Shown piece by piece: positions 25,752 through 34,101 of a DNA stretch of 50,531 bases. The stretch's first letter is position 1, and the number at the start of each line of letters is the position of its first letter. The translations under genes were made by a program, and so were the position numbers. Location: positions 1-50,531 of the forward strand of contig JAFWEX010000090.1 of the NCBI GenBank assembly GCA_017512705.1. Direction: 5' to 3'. The stretch is from Paenibacillus sp. (GTDB lineage: Bacteria; Bacillota; Bacilli; Paenibacillales; Paenibacillaceae). The notes under the pieces were generated by a model. It was not told where the DNA came from, searched no databases, and saw only the letters and a program-made list of their open reading frames with translations.

Positions 25752-25794
25752 AAGAAGCACCAAACCCAATTCCAATGGGTTTGGTGCTTCTTTT
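25752..25794 (+). terminator. Strong terminator of the siderophore operon
   Basis: A perfect stem of about 17 bp (AAGAAGCACCAAACCCA and its complement) with a 6-base loop, then TTTT. It starts right at the permease stop. Confidence 0.93.
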
Positions 25795-25877
25795 ACGTTT
25801 GTTGACTTTTGTTCACAGCAGAATTGTCGCCTTATCATCTAACGATCTATCAATCTATTAATCTATCGACCTATTGT

Positions 25878-27047
25878 TTAAGGAATCAGGATACCGCTGT
25901 CTTCTACATATTGAAGAGCTTGTTGAAGCTGATCTATCTCCTGTACCAGAGCAATTCTGATGTAACCTTCACCTGAAGGCCCAAAGGCGCTGCCTGGCGT
26001 AACAATAACGCCTGCCCGTGTAACAAGATCAGTGGCGAAAGCTTCGGATGTATCATAGTGTGCTGGAATTCGTGTCCAGATGAACATGGTGGCTTCGGGT
26101 TTGGCAATATGCCAGCCCAGTTTAGCGAAGCCTTCACATAACATGTTGCGCCGGACTTCATAGATCTCTCTTACCCGCTCTACCTCACTTTGATCTCCTG
26201 TAATGGCCGCAATCGCTGCCTTCTGGATGGGAAGAAACATGCCGTAATCCATATTGGACTTAAGCTTTTTCAACATAGAGACAATCTCTGCATTGCCCAT
26301 ACAAAAACCGATTCGTGCCCCAGCGAGTCCATACGTTTTGGATAGGGAATTAAATTCAATTCCCACATCCATTGCGCCGGGGTAAGAAAGAAAGCTGCCG
26401 CATGTTTTGTGATCAAATACAAGCTCGCTATATGCGTTATCATGTAGGACGATAATATCGTATTTTTTGGCGAAAGCGATCAGATCCGTATAAAATGAGT
26501 CCGGTGCCATCGCCGTTGTTGGATTATTCGGATACGATACAAGCATGAATTTAGCTCGTTCTGCAACAGATTCAGGAATGTCATGGAGCTGAATGACGTA
26601 GTTGTGTTCTTCTTTTTGCGGCATGTAATATAGTTCTGCTCCAGCAAGAAGTGGCCCATCTGCGAATACGGGATAACATGGATCAGGGACAAGCACAAGA
26701 TCACCTTCATCTACGATGGAGAGGGAAATGTGCGCAAGCCCTTCCTGTGAGCCGAGCAGCGAGCAAATTTCGGTTCTCGGGTCCAGTTCCACGTGATACC
26801 GCTCTCTATACCAGTCGCTTGCTGCGTGAAGCAGCTCTTTCTGATCGTTCACGGCGTAGATGTAATTGGCTGGATCTGCAGCAGCTTCACAAAGTTCTTT
26901 CATAATATGAGGTGCCGGCGGAATGTTTGGCGTTCCAACGCTTAGATCAATCACGGGTTGACCATTCTCCAACCGTAGTCGTTTGATGTCTAGCAGTTTG
27001 GTGAAGATCCCTTCACTAAAGTGTTCCATTCGTTTTGCAAATTTCAT
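25878..27047 (-). CDS. PLP-dependent class I/II aminotransferase, LL-diaminopimelate aminotransferase-like
   Basis: 389 residues, fold type I. Seen: DLSVGTPNIPPAP, YAVNDQKELLHAASDWY, LLGSQEGLAH, SYPNNPTTAM, HDNAYSELVFD and the PLP lysine K237 in NSLSKTYGLAGARIGF; GYIRIALVQ near the C-terminus. The sequence is closest in style to DapL/PatA-type enzymes; the substrate is not certain. The ATG at 27047 has GGAGG 14 bases upstream, rather far; an in-frame TTG at 27068 is the alternative. No biosynthetic neighbours. Confidence 0.88.
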   Translation of the reverse strand: MKFAKRMEHFSEGIFTKLLDIKRLRLENGQPVIDLSVGTPNIPPAPHIMKELCEAAADPANYIYAVNDQKELLHAASDWYRERYHVELDPRTEICSLLGSQEGLAHISLSIVDEGDLVLVPDPCYPVFADGPLLAGAELYYMPQKEEHNYVIQLHDIPESVAERAKFMLVSYPNNPTTAMAPDSFYTDLIAFAKKYDIIVLHDNAYSELVFDHKTCGSFLSYPGAMDVGIEFNSLSKTYGLAGARIGFCMGNAEIVSMLKKLKSNMDYGMFLPIQKAAIAAITGDQSEVERVREIYEVRRNMLCEGFAKLGWHIAKPEATMFIWTRIPAHYDTSEAFATDLVTRAGVIVTPGSAFGPSGEGYIRIALVQEIDQLQQALQYVEDSGILIP

Positions 27048-27150
27048 AATTAGTCCATCATCCTCCAATACTCTTCGTGCGCCTATCGTTTAATCATAAA
27101 GGGTTAACGCACAAAATAGAAGAGCAGGAGAGCAGCACCGCTTGTTATTG

Positions 27151-27870
27151 CTATGTATTCAAATCGGTAAGAGCGGGTACGTTAATCTCTTTCACACAGG
27201 CTGCCTTGGACAGGCTCACAATACAACGGACGATCGATACCATATCTTGAAGGGGGATACGTGTCCCGTCATACTCAGCTAGTGCACGTTCCATACCTTC
27301 TTCGTAGGGAATCTCGGCTGCCAGTTCTCCCGGATTAATGCAGGTTACAGCAATACGATCTTTTCTTGTATGTTCCCGCAGAGCTTCTGTAATTCCACGT
27401 ATCGCGAACTTGGATGCAACAAAAGAAACCTGAGTGCTACCGGCATTGCTTAATCCGGCTGTAGAGCCAATAAGAATAATCTTTCCTGCTGCAGACTTGC
27501 GAAGCTGAGGAAGTAAAGCTTGAATACATACAATTGTGGACGTTACATTCACATGAATCAGGTTCTGAATATCGGAAGGCTCATCCTGGTCGAAGGTGTA
27601 ATGTGCCTCGAATCCTTCCTTTTCCCAGATCCCCACGTTATAAATCAGCACATCCAACGTTTCGTTACGCAGCTGCTCCGTGATCTGCTTAGCAGCATGA
27701 AGATCAGACAGATCCGTTTGAATCCAAAACCGCTGCACACCGTCCTTTAGTTGGAGGCTCTCTGGTTCGCTGCGGGATACAATCCACACTTTATCTCCTG
27801 CCTGTGGTACTCCACGGACGAATGCGTCACCCAATCCTTTACTGGCACCAAATACAATATATTTCTTCAT
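27151..27870 (-). CDS. Short-chain dehydrogenase/reductase homologue lacking the catalytic Tyr
   Basis: 239 residues. The Rossmann motif GASKGLG is intact, the NNAG motif reads YNVG, Ser136 lies in IGSTAG, and C-terminal INPGELAAEI is typical. The YxxxK motif reads FVASK: codon 27423-27421 is TTT, so the catalytic Tyr is Phe150 while K154 remains. It may bind NAD(P) without normal dehydrogenase chemistry, or use another acid. AGGAGG lies 9 bases before the ATG. It follows the hxlR-type gene on the same strand after 227 bases. Confidence 0.88.
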   Translation of the reverse strand: MKKYIVFGASKGLGDAFVRGVPQAGDKVWIVSRSEPESLQLKDGVQRFWIQTDLSDLHAAKQITEQLRNETLDVLIYNVGIWEKEGFEAHYTFDQDEPSDIQNLIHVNVTSTIVCIQALLPQLRKSAAGKIILIGSTAGLSNAGSTQVSFVASKFAIRGITEALREHTRKDRIAVTCINPGELAAEIPYEEGMERALAEYDGTRIPLQDMVSIVRCIVSLSKAACVKEINVPALTDLNT

Positions 27871-27948
27871 TCAAAAAAACCTCCTGATGACACAGAGTGG
27901 ATCCAATACTCAAGCGTCCTGTTTATTATGGCAAAGGAGTTACTTCAA

Positions 27949-28047
27949 ATGAGTAAATGGTATATGAGGAATCCAACTACATCAAAATTAATAATTATAA
28001 AGATATTTTACTATATAGGTGGGATGTGGAAAATGAAGGTTAGATGA
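27949..28047 (+). CDS. Possible 32-residue small protein
   Basis: AAGGAG lies nine bases before an ATG that opens a 32-codon frame (MSKWYMRNPTTSKLIIIKIF and on), hydrophobic in the middle and basic at both ends. It sits antisense in the gap between the SDR and HxlR genes. Nothing else supports it, and it may be chance. Confidence 0.22.
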   Translation: MSKWYMRNPTTSKLIIIKIFYYIGGMWKMKVR

Positions 28048-28097
28048 GAGATGTTTCATCCTGCCAGCTCCGTTTGTTCAGGTATAGATGGCCAGGG

Positions 28098-28475
28098 TTA
28101 CGAGAATACAATAACTTCATCGTTATGATCATCGGATAACAAAATAATGTCTTCCCCGCGTTGCTGTCTGAGCGCAATATTATCTCTTCCCCAGGCACAC
28201 ATCACATCCACAATCGTATTTGCTGTAATACCATACTCCGTAAGGCTATACTCGACCTTGGGCGGCATTTGCTGATAAACCTGTCTTGTGACAAGACCAT
28301 CGCGTTCCAATTCGCGTAATTGTTGAATCAATACTTTTTGGGAAATGCCAGGCATGCTACGCTCTAGTTCTCCTGTTCTTTTGACACCGGACATTAATAA
28401 ACAGATGATGATGGCTTTCCACTTGCCGCCAATGATTTCGAGTGTGGCTTCAATGCCCAAACGATATTCCTTCAT
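28098..28475 (-). CDS. HxlR family transcriptional regulator
   Basis: 125 residues with the winged-helix HxlR pattern: EATLEIIGGKWKAIIICLL, GELERSMPGISQKVLIQQLRELERDGLV, and PPKVEYSLTEYG in the wing. In redox-sensing relatives (YodB, HypR) an N-terminal Cys precedes PxE; here the aligned residue is Leu6, though C25 and a Cys near residue 92 remain. GAGGTGAT precedes the ATG. It is divergent from an NAD(P)H oxidoreductase across a region with a long dyad, the usual layout for autoregulation and control of the target. Confidence 0.93.
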   Translation of the reverse strand: MKEYRLGIEATLEIIGGKWKAIIICLLMSGVKRTGELERSMPGISQKVLIQQLRELERDGLVTRQVYQQMPPKVEYSLTEYGITANTIVDVMCAWGRDNIALRQQRGEDIILLSDDHNDEVIVFS

Positions 28476-28551
28476 TCATATCACCTCGTTATATATATAC
28501 GTGTTCACAGGGATAACTACTTATTTTCTCACAGTTACAAAGCAGAAGTCC

Positions 28552-28592
28552 ATACACACCTTGAGGTAAGTATCTTACTTCATTGTGTGTAT
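28552..28592. promoter_or_regulatory. 41-bp dyad, probable HxlR operator
   Basis: Symmetric about 28572: outer arms ATACACAC and GTGTGTAT, inner arms GAGGTAAG and CTTACTTC around TAT. About 16 of 19 positions per arm pair. It lies between the divergent hxlR-type and oxidoreductase genes and is large enough for two winged-helix dimers. Confidence 0.7.
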
Positions 28593-28673
28593 TTTCTTTT
28601 GGGGTGACGGGGTGGATAATGATCCGTAATCAAGGGAAAAAATCAACCTGTTTTGGAGAGAGGAAGAAATGAA

Positions 28674-29204
28674 ATGAAAACACTGGTTATTCTCGCACAT
28701 CCGAATATGACAACTTCAAGAGTGAATCGTCGCTGGAAAAAGGAGCTGGAGCAGCACGCAGAGCAGGTACGTATTAATGAATTGTACGAAGTTTATTCTG
28801 ACTGGAACATTAATGTTGCTCGTGAGCAGGAGTTACTGGAGGCACATGATCATATTATTTTGCAGTTTCCGTTCTATTGGTACAGTTACCCGCCGCTGCT
28901 CAAAAAATGGCTGGATGATGTGTTCACGCATGGATGGGCTTACGGATCAAAGGGCAATCGATTGCATGGAAAGCGGATGGGGCTGGCAATGACCATTGGG
29001 GATAAGCGGGAGAATTACGGAGAAGGACAGCCGGTGGGGTTTAGTGTAGAAGAGTTGATCGCACCATTCAAGGCTAGTATGAATCATGTGGGCGTTACAA
29101 CACTGCCGCATTATGCTGTCTTTGGTGCCTCATTCCAGGCAAGTGATGAAGAGATTGATCGTAGTGCTACAGCGTACATCCAATATATTAAAGCGTTCAA
29201 GTGA
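28674..29204 (+). CDS. NAD(P)H oxidoreductase, flavodoxin-like fold (KefF/NQO family)
   Basis: 176 residues. Seen: the phosphate-binding start TLVILAHPNMTTSRVN, FPFYWYSYPPLLKKWLDDVF, and GKRMGLAMTIGDKREN, with a closing LPHYAVFG. The family uses FMN or FAD to reduce quinones, azo or nitro compounds. The ATG at 28674 is preferred (GGAGAGAGG ten bases upstream) over an in-frame TTG. It is likely controlled by the divergent HxlR protein through the dyad, and so part of an electrophile or quinone response (inference). Confidence 0.92.
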   Translation: MKTLVILAHPNMTTSRVNRRWKKELEQHAEQVRINELYEVYSDWNINVAREQELLEAHDHIILQFPFYWYSYPPLLKKWLDDVFTHGWAYGSKGNRLHGKRMGLAMTIGDKRENYGEGQPVGFSVEELIAPFKASMNHVGVTTLPHYAVFGASFQASDEEIDRSATAYIQYIKAFK

Positions 29205-29229
29205 AATGTTTTCATAAAAAATGAGAATG

Positions 29230-29260
29230 ACCTGGCTCCGCACATGGCGAAGTACCAGGC
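29230..29260 (-). terminator. Hairpin between convergent genes
   Basis: GCCTGG...CCAGG closes a stem with an inner CTTCGCC/GGCG-type pairing; on - a TTTTTT run follows about ten bases later. Probably the end of the GH43 operon. A second perfect hairpin (GCTGATC / GATCAGC) lies at 29296-29314. Confidence 0.4.
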
Positions 29261-29330
29261 CACAGTTTTACTTCAAGTGCACTTTATGTCGAGGTGCTGA
29301 TCCACAAGATCAGCATTACGCTCATTCCGT

Positions 29331-30896
29331 TTACTCCACACGGAAAAAGTCAAAATCAGCATAGCCTCCTGCAGACTTGGTTGCATAATTGAACAATGCA
29401 AAACGATAGCCCATAAAGTGTGGCATCGTATACGACATTTGCAACGTATTGCCAATGGTGGTCCAGTTTGTTCCATCCAGACTATAGGCAAAATAAGCTT
29501 TATCCGTTCGATTCGTGAAGTCACAGATGACTCGCAGATAGACCTTGTTCTGATTCAAAGGTACGTTTGCCACTTCGGTCATCGTGCCTGAGCTGGCATT
29601 TGTCATTACGATAGATTTGGTATTCCCTGTCATCTTGACACCGACAAAGCCGTATTTGGCCTGAAAAGCAGCAAGACCGGCATAATCCCCATCCTTCATT
29701 CCTGCCGTCTCTAAGGCAGTAATACCTGTACTTTTTGGTCCAAACGTACGCTGAGTCAGTGTATTTCGGGCCTCCAGCAGATTTTTGCTGAGCTTGCCTG
29801 TCGTCAGTCGCATATAGCCAGGCCGCTGGCTTAAGGACCATTTGGTCGGATCAGGATTATGATTCCACTGCCAGACCTTCGATAGAGCGGAGTTGCCTGA
29901 AGGTGCATTAAACTCATCAGAACCGAACACTTTAGCTGGCGCTTGTCCTTCAACAGGCATATTCATCGTGAGTGGGACTTTGCCATTTACCCCGAATACG
30001 GGCCAGTTATCCACCCAGTTCACAGGGACAAGATACGGAATACGCCCCACGGCTCCGCTATCGCGAAACAGCATGCCGTACCATGAGCCTGATGCGGTAT
30101 CTACGATCCCGCCTTGTGCGATACCTGAATCTCTCAATACGACTTTGCCTGTATATGGCCCTGTCAATGTATTCGCGCGATAGGCGAGCTGGATTCGTCC
30201 ATCACCGGATGGCCAGGCAATCAGGAAAACATAGTACATCCCGTTAATCTTCTGAATGTGCGCGCCTTCTGCCTTCACGATCATATTAGAGCCAGCAATA
30301 GCACTTGCGTTCGGGATCAATACCTGATTAACACCGCCAGACTTCACAGCTTTGGCATCAGGTGTCAACTCTACGATGCTGATGTTATCACTTCCGTGTA
30401 CAAGAAATGTGCGATTCCCGTCGAAGAGAAGGGAAGGATCGTGGTAATAGCTGTTCAAGGTATATGGTGTCCACGGTCCAGTCTCAATGTTACTGGTCTG
30501 GTAGATGTACGTCTTTCCTGTGGATAGCGAACCGAAAGCGACATAGTAGGTGCCGTTATTGTAGCGAAGACTGCTGGCCCAAGAACCGCGCCCATATTCG
30601 TTCTGACCGTTATTCAGATTCTGTGCGTCACCATTCCCGAGCGTATCATATACATAGTTCACAATGCTCCAGTTGACCAGATCATATGATTTCATAACCG
30701 GAACACCAGGATTCATATGCATGGTAGTACTAGTCATATAAAAAGCATTGCCTACTCGAATGACATCGCTGTCCGGTACATCTGCATAAATGACCGGATT
30801 GTTAAACGTTGCGGCGGAAGCCGTCTGATTAGCCAGGGGTAATGACGTTAACAGCAGAGGCAGTGTAAGCAGAAGCAACCCGATTTTTTTCCACAT
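29331..30896 (-). CDS. Exported GH43 beta-xylosidase/arabinofuranosidase-like enzyme
   Basis: 521 residues; signal peptide to about residue 29 (ASAA). Five-bladed propeller GH43 domain (about 30-320) with the three acids in context: YADVPDSDVIRVG (base Asp), YHDPSLLFDG (Asp) and KAEGAHIQKINGMYYVF (Glu acid). A C-terminal concanavalin-like domain (about 335-521; DEFNAPSGNSALSKVWQWNH) is as in subfamily 12-type enzymes. Start at 30896 from GGAGG seven bases upstream. It lies 33 bases downstream of xynD, in one operon, and would cut arabinosyl or xylosyl links outside the cell. Confidence 0.9.
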   Translation of the reverse strand: MWKKIGLLLLTLPLLLTSLPLANQTASAATFNNPVIYADVPDSDVIRVGNAFYMTSTTMHMNPGVPVMKSYDLVNWSIVNYVYDTLGNGDAQNLNNGQNEYGRGSWASSLRYNNGTYYVAFGSLSTGKTYIYQTSNIETGPWTPYTLNSYYHDPSLLFDGNRTFLVHGSDNISIVELTPDAKAVKSGGVNQVLIPNASAIAGSNMIVKAEGAHIQKINGMYYVFLIAWPSGDGRIQLAYRANTLTGPYTGKVVLRDSGIAQGGIVDTASGSWYGMLFRDSGAVGRIPYLVPVNWVDNWPVFGVNGKVPLTMNMPVEGQAPAKVFGSDEFNAPSGNSALSKVWQWNHNPDPTKWSLSQRPGYMRLTTGKLSKNLLEARNTLTQRTFGPKSTGITALETAGMKDGDYAGLAAFQAKYGFVGVKMTGNTKSIVMTNASSGTMTEVANVPLNQNKVYLRVICDFTNRTDKAYFAYSLDGTNWTTIGNTLQMSYTMPHFMGYRFALFNYATKSAGGYADFDFFRVE

Positions 30897-30929
30897 AACT
30901 TGTCCTCCTGACAGGTTGAAAATCATACA

Positions 30930-32864
30930 TTATTGCGAAATTTCAAGATAATCGATGTAAGCATCCCAACTACCGTTATCTGTAGTTACAACTAGCTTGA
31001 TCTCCTGATCCCCTGTAGCGTGTGTAATGTTGGGCAGTGTTTGCACAGTTGGTTCGGTTCCTGTGAAGAAGAACGAACCTGCGGTGACACCACCGATTAC
31101 CAGATCGACACGGGCAGTACTATTGTTGTTAGAAGCCCCGCGAAGAGAGAATTGATGTGTAGGAAAGGCAAAATATTGATTGTAAGCCGCATAATCATTG
31201 TTAGCATAAAGTGCCACGCCGCTAAAAGGGGAATTAATCAGGCCGGCATACTGGCCGCCAAGAGTCATGCTTTCCGTTTCATATCGATTAGTCCCTGGAT
31301 TGGGATTCGGGTTAGGATTTGGATTGGTTCCGGAACCGGAAGTGAACTGCCAGTAATCCAGATTGAACAGATTTCCATTACCTGAGCCTGTAAACACCAG
31401 ATACAGATGGTGGCGTCCTGTCGTATTGGTGATGTTCGTTTCCAGTTCACGCCAGTTCTGTGCACCACCTGTAGATGTGACATTAAGTGTTCCGATCAGA
31501 GTACCTGTTGGGCTGCCAAGTCGGAGCTCAATGTTACCATTTCCGGTAGAAGCTACGTTGGCCTTGAATTTGGATGCTCCCGTTGAACCAAAATCCACGT
31601 TGCTTACAGCGACCCAGTCCCCATTATTGATATTGGTCACATTTTGGTTGGCAATTGGTCCACCACTGGCTTGAGCAGGTTGTGTATTGATGCCAGCTTG
31701 CCAAGCGATCGTCTCGGCTTCCACACGGACATATGGGTTGAGATTAGCCCTTTGAGGCACCCCTGTCATGTTGCCCTGTACTTCTTGAATCGAGCCATCC
31801 GCATTATGCGTGAGTTGGTTGATGTGAGTAGAACGATAGCCTTTGCCGTCCCCGAGGAACGCCTTGCTCACTGTTTGCGCATGGTATGCGACATACCACT
31901 GGTTATTGAACTGGAACACGGCATGATGATTGTTACCACCTACACCGAAGAAGCTGCCCGGATTTTTGAGGAAATGTCCTTTGTATGTGAAAGGTCCCAT
32001 TGGGCTGTCGCTGACCATATATCCAATTTCACCTTTCGGATAGGCTGCGGGGTGATTGCCTGCAAAGTTGATGCAATAGGAGTAGTAGTATTTGCCGTTG
32101 TATTTATGAATCCCTGAATCCTCAAACAAATAAGGTGCATCAATGGTTGTTGCGGTACCAACGACACTGGTCATGTCGGCACCGAGACGAATAACACGTG
32201 CTGTTTTTGGGTTCGCAATGGAAGCTGCATCATTCTCGTTTGGAATACCGCCCCCTGCATACAAATAAGCGGAACCATCGTCATCGACAAGTACAGCTGG
32301 ATCAAAGAGCCAAGTTACACCCGACATACCAGGCGTCCCATGAGTAACAAGCGCCCGTCCGATTGGATCAGACCACGGCCCAATTGGAGAATCTGCAGTC
32401 AGAACACCGATCCCTGCACCTGAGTTGGCAAAATACAAGAAAAATTTATCTTTGCCGCCAATTGTTTTTTTTGCCATTGCTGGAGCCCACGATTGGCTTG
32501 CCCATTTGGCAATACCTTGTCCATTGTTCGCATTGTTCGCACCGGCTACTGGAATGTAGCCATGGTCGGTCCAGTTCACCATGTCAGACGAGGAGATTAC
32601 GCTGATTCTGCCGATGGTGCCGTAGTTGTTTTCTTTCACAGAGCCATCGTTGTTGTACAAGTACGTATCTCCAGTCATGTAAACATAGACGCGATTGTTA
32701 TGGACAAGCACATACGGATCGGCTCCCAACTTGTGATCAACAAGTGGGTTGGCATTAACAGGCGTCTTCGCGACAGCCGAGTTGGCTGCATGGCTTGATT
32801 CCATCGGCATCATGACAAAAACAAGAATTAACGACATTAGCAGAGCTAGTGGTTTACGAATCAT
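30930..32864 (-). CDS. xynD: Exported arabinoxylan-degrading GH43 with CBM6 and CBM36
   Basis: 644 residues. Signal peptide to about residue 27 (SHAA); GH43 domain (about 33-350) with GADPYVLVHNNRVYVYMTGD (base Asp), WLFDPAVLVDDDG and YLFEDSGIHKYNGKYYY (acid Glu). CBM6 runs about 380-505 (VEAETIAWQ...NLDYWQF), an Asn-Pro repeat linker about 509-525, and CBM36-like about 526-644 (YETESMTLGGQYAG...DAYIDYLEI). This is the architecture of P. polymyxa Xyn43A, whose CBM36 binds xylan with Ca2+; the GH43 part is like B. subtilis XynD arabinofuranohydrolase. GGAGG precedes the ATG; a cre site lies upstream. Confidence 0.93.
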   Translation of the reverse strand: MIRKPLALLMSLILVFVMMPMESSHAANSAVAKTPVNANPLVDHKLGADPYVLVHNNRVYVYMTGDTYLYNNDGSVKENNYGTIGRISVISSSDMVNWTDHGYIPVAGANNANNGQGIAKWASQSWAPAMAKKTIGGKDKFFLYFANSGAGIGVLTADSPIGPWSDPIGRALVTHGTPGMSGVTWLFDPAVLVDDDGSAYLYAGGGIPNENDAASIANPKTARVIRLGADMTSVVGTATTIDAPYLFEDSGIHKYNGKYYYSYCINFAGNHPAAYPKGEIGYMVSDSPMGPFTYKGHFLKNPGSFFGVGGNNHHAVFQFNNQWYVAYHAQTVSKAFLGDGKGYRSTHINQLTHNADGSIQEVQGNMTGVPQRANLNPYVRVEAETIAWQAGINTQPAQASGGPIANQNVTNINNGDWVAVSNVDFGSTGASKFKANVASTGNGNIELRLGSPTGTLIGTLNVTSTGGAQNWRELETNITNTTGRHHLYLVFTGSGNGNLFNLDYWQFTSGSGTNPNPNPNPNPGTNRYETESMTLGGQYAGLINSPFSGVALYANNDYAAYNQYFAFPTHQFSLRGASNNNSTARVDLVIGGVTAGSFFFTGTEPTVQTLPNITHATGDQEIKLVVTTDNGSWDAYIDYLEISQ

Positions 32865-33190
32865 ACGTTCGCCTCCATTGGATTAGTGTGTTATCGCAAT
32901 TTGTATTGTAGACAATGAGATGTTGAAAGAGCGTGATGCGAGAGCTGAAACAGAAGCTTGATACGGTTAAGTATTCTTCATGACACCTCCCTTTTTTGTG
33001 ATGAATAGTGGAATCTGTAGTTCATGATGCCTTATATGGCTTAAGCTAGAAGACTTGCACGCAAGGTATTGTGTACAGTGCGGCAAGTAGACAGCTATGA
33101 CCCGGATCCAAAGGAAGCGGTGTGGAGAGCGGACTTGTAACGTAAAGATGATGGAGTGACAACAGAGCTATAATATGTCCGGTTGTTTGT

Positions 33191-33204
33191 TGTAATCGCT
33201 TTCA
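33191..33204 (-). promoter_or_regulatory. Perfect cre site upstream of the arabinoxylan operon
   Basis: TGTAATCGCTTTCA (other strand TGAAAGCGATTACA) fits TGWAANCGNTNWCA at every position. It lies about 330 bases upstream of the xynD start, so CcpA repression by glucose is expected. The rest of the 617-base gap 32865-33481 is AT-rich, with no gene or clear promoter that I could fix. Confidence 0.85.
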
Positions 33205-33481
33205 ATAAACTGAGTCTAAGAATGATTGAGGGGCAAAATAACAACAATTAAATGTAATTATTTTTCATAATTGTTTTTAAATGTTATTTATTTGACGATA
33301 TCATATCACAAATGCACGAGAATACAATCATTTTCTATCAAAATTTGTAAAAAAATAATGTGGCTAGTCAATGTAACCTAAATGTTCATCATCTAAATCC
33401 ATGTGATATGCTTGAAAATAGAGATTTTGCTATGCAGCTATAGAGCTAGGCACATTACAATACATAAAGCAGGTGAGTGTT

Positions 33482-34003
33482 ATGAATACACATGTCATGA
33501 TCTATGACGGATATGTAAGTTTTGAAATTATGCTGGCCACGTACCTCCTGAAAACCAAAGGGGATATCATAACGATCGGAATGACATCTGACCCAGTGAA
33601 GTCTTATGAAGGCTTGATTGTTACACCACATCATTCCATGGATGAGGTAGATCACCGTGATATTGAAGTGTTGATCGTTCCAGGAGGAGATATCCGTGAA
33701 CTTCAGCAAAATAAACAGGTGATTACACTGCTGCAAATGTTAGAAGGAGATCGTAAATTTATTGGGGCAATATGTTCTGGTGTAGACCTACTTAATCAAG
33801 CGGGGATTCTGGAAGGGAAGCAACACACAAGTAATGATACAACCCACTCTGACACGTATGTGGTGCACAACAATATCATTACAGCGAAAGCGAATGGATA
33901 TGTGGACTTTGCCTTAGCTCTTGGTCAGATGACAGGAATATATGCTGATGAAGCGGATTACGAAGAGACCATCCGATTTTTCAAATACTTTGAAAATGCT
34001 TGA
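33482..34003 (+). CDS. DJ-1/PfpI family protein
   Basis: 173 residues. The nucleophile-elbow Cys is C98 in GAICSGVDLL, and the N-terminal part MIYDGYVSFEIMLA carries the Glu that pairs with it. LIVPGGDIREL and AKANGYVDFALALG complete the class-I glutamine-amidotransferase-like fold. Members include proteases, glyoxalase-like and chaperone proteins, so the activity is open. Start at 33482 by AGGTGAG; a GTG at 33473 lies inside that site. Divergent from the arabinoxylan operon but not evidently linked to it. Confidence 0.88.
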   Translation: MNTHVMIYDGYVSFEIMLATYLLKTKGDIITIGMTSDPVKSYEGLIVTPHHSMDEVDHRDIEVLIVPGGDIRELQQNKQVITLLQMLEGDRKFIGAICSGVDLLNQAGILEGKQHTSNDTTHSDTYVVHNNIITAKANGYVDFALALGQMTGIYADEADYEETIRFFKYFENA

Positions 34004-34048
34004 AAAGGATGAAGAGATGACGGAGCACTTCAGTCTAATACTTATTTA

Positions 34049-34082
34049 AGAAGCCCGACGATTTACGCCGGGCTTTCTTTTC
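34049..34082 (+). terminator. Terminator after the DJ-1 family gene
   Basis: AAGCCCG and CGGGCTT pair around a loop and are followed by TCTTTT. It lies between convergent genes. Confidence 0.8.
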
Positions 34083-34101
34083 ATGTTCTTATGTTAGCCT
34101 G

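Noticed and set aside
31644-32117. Frame of 157 codons opposite xynD
   Set aside because: The - strand xynD frame is a complete GH43 protein with its catalytic residues; the + frame has no support.
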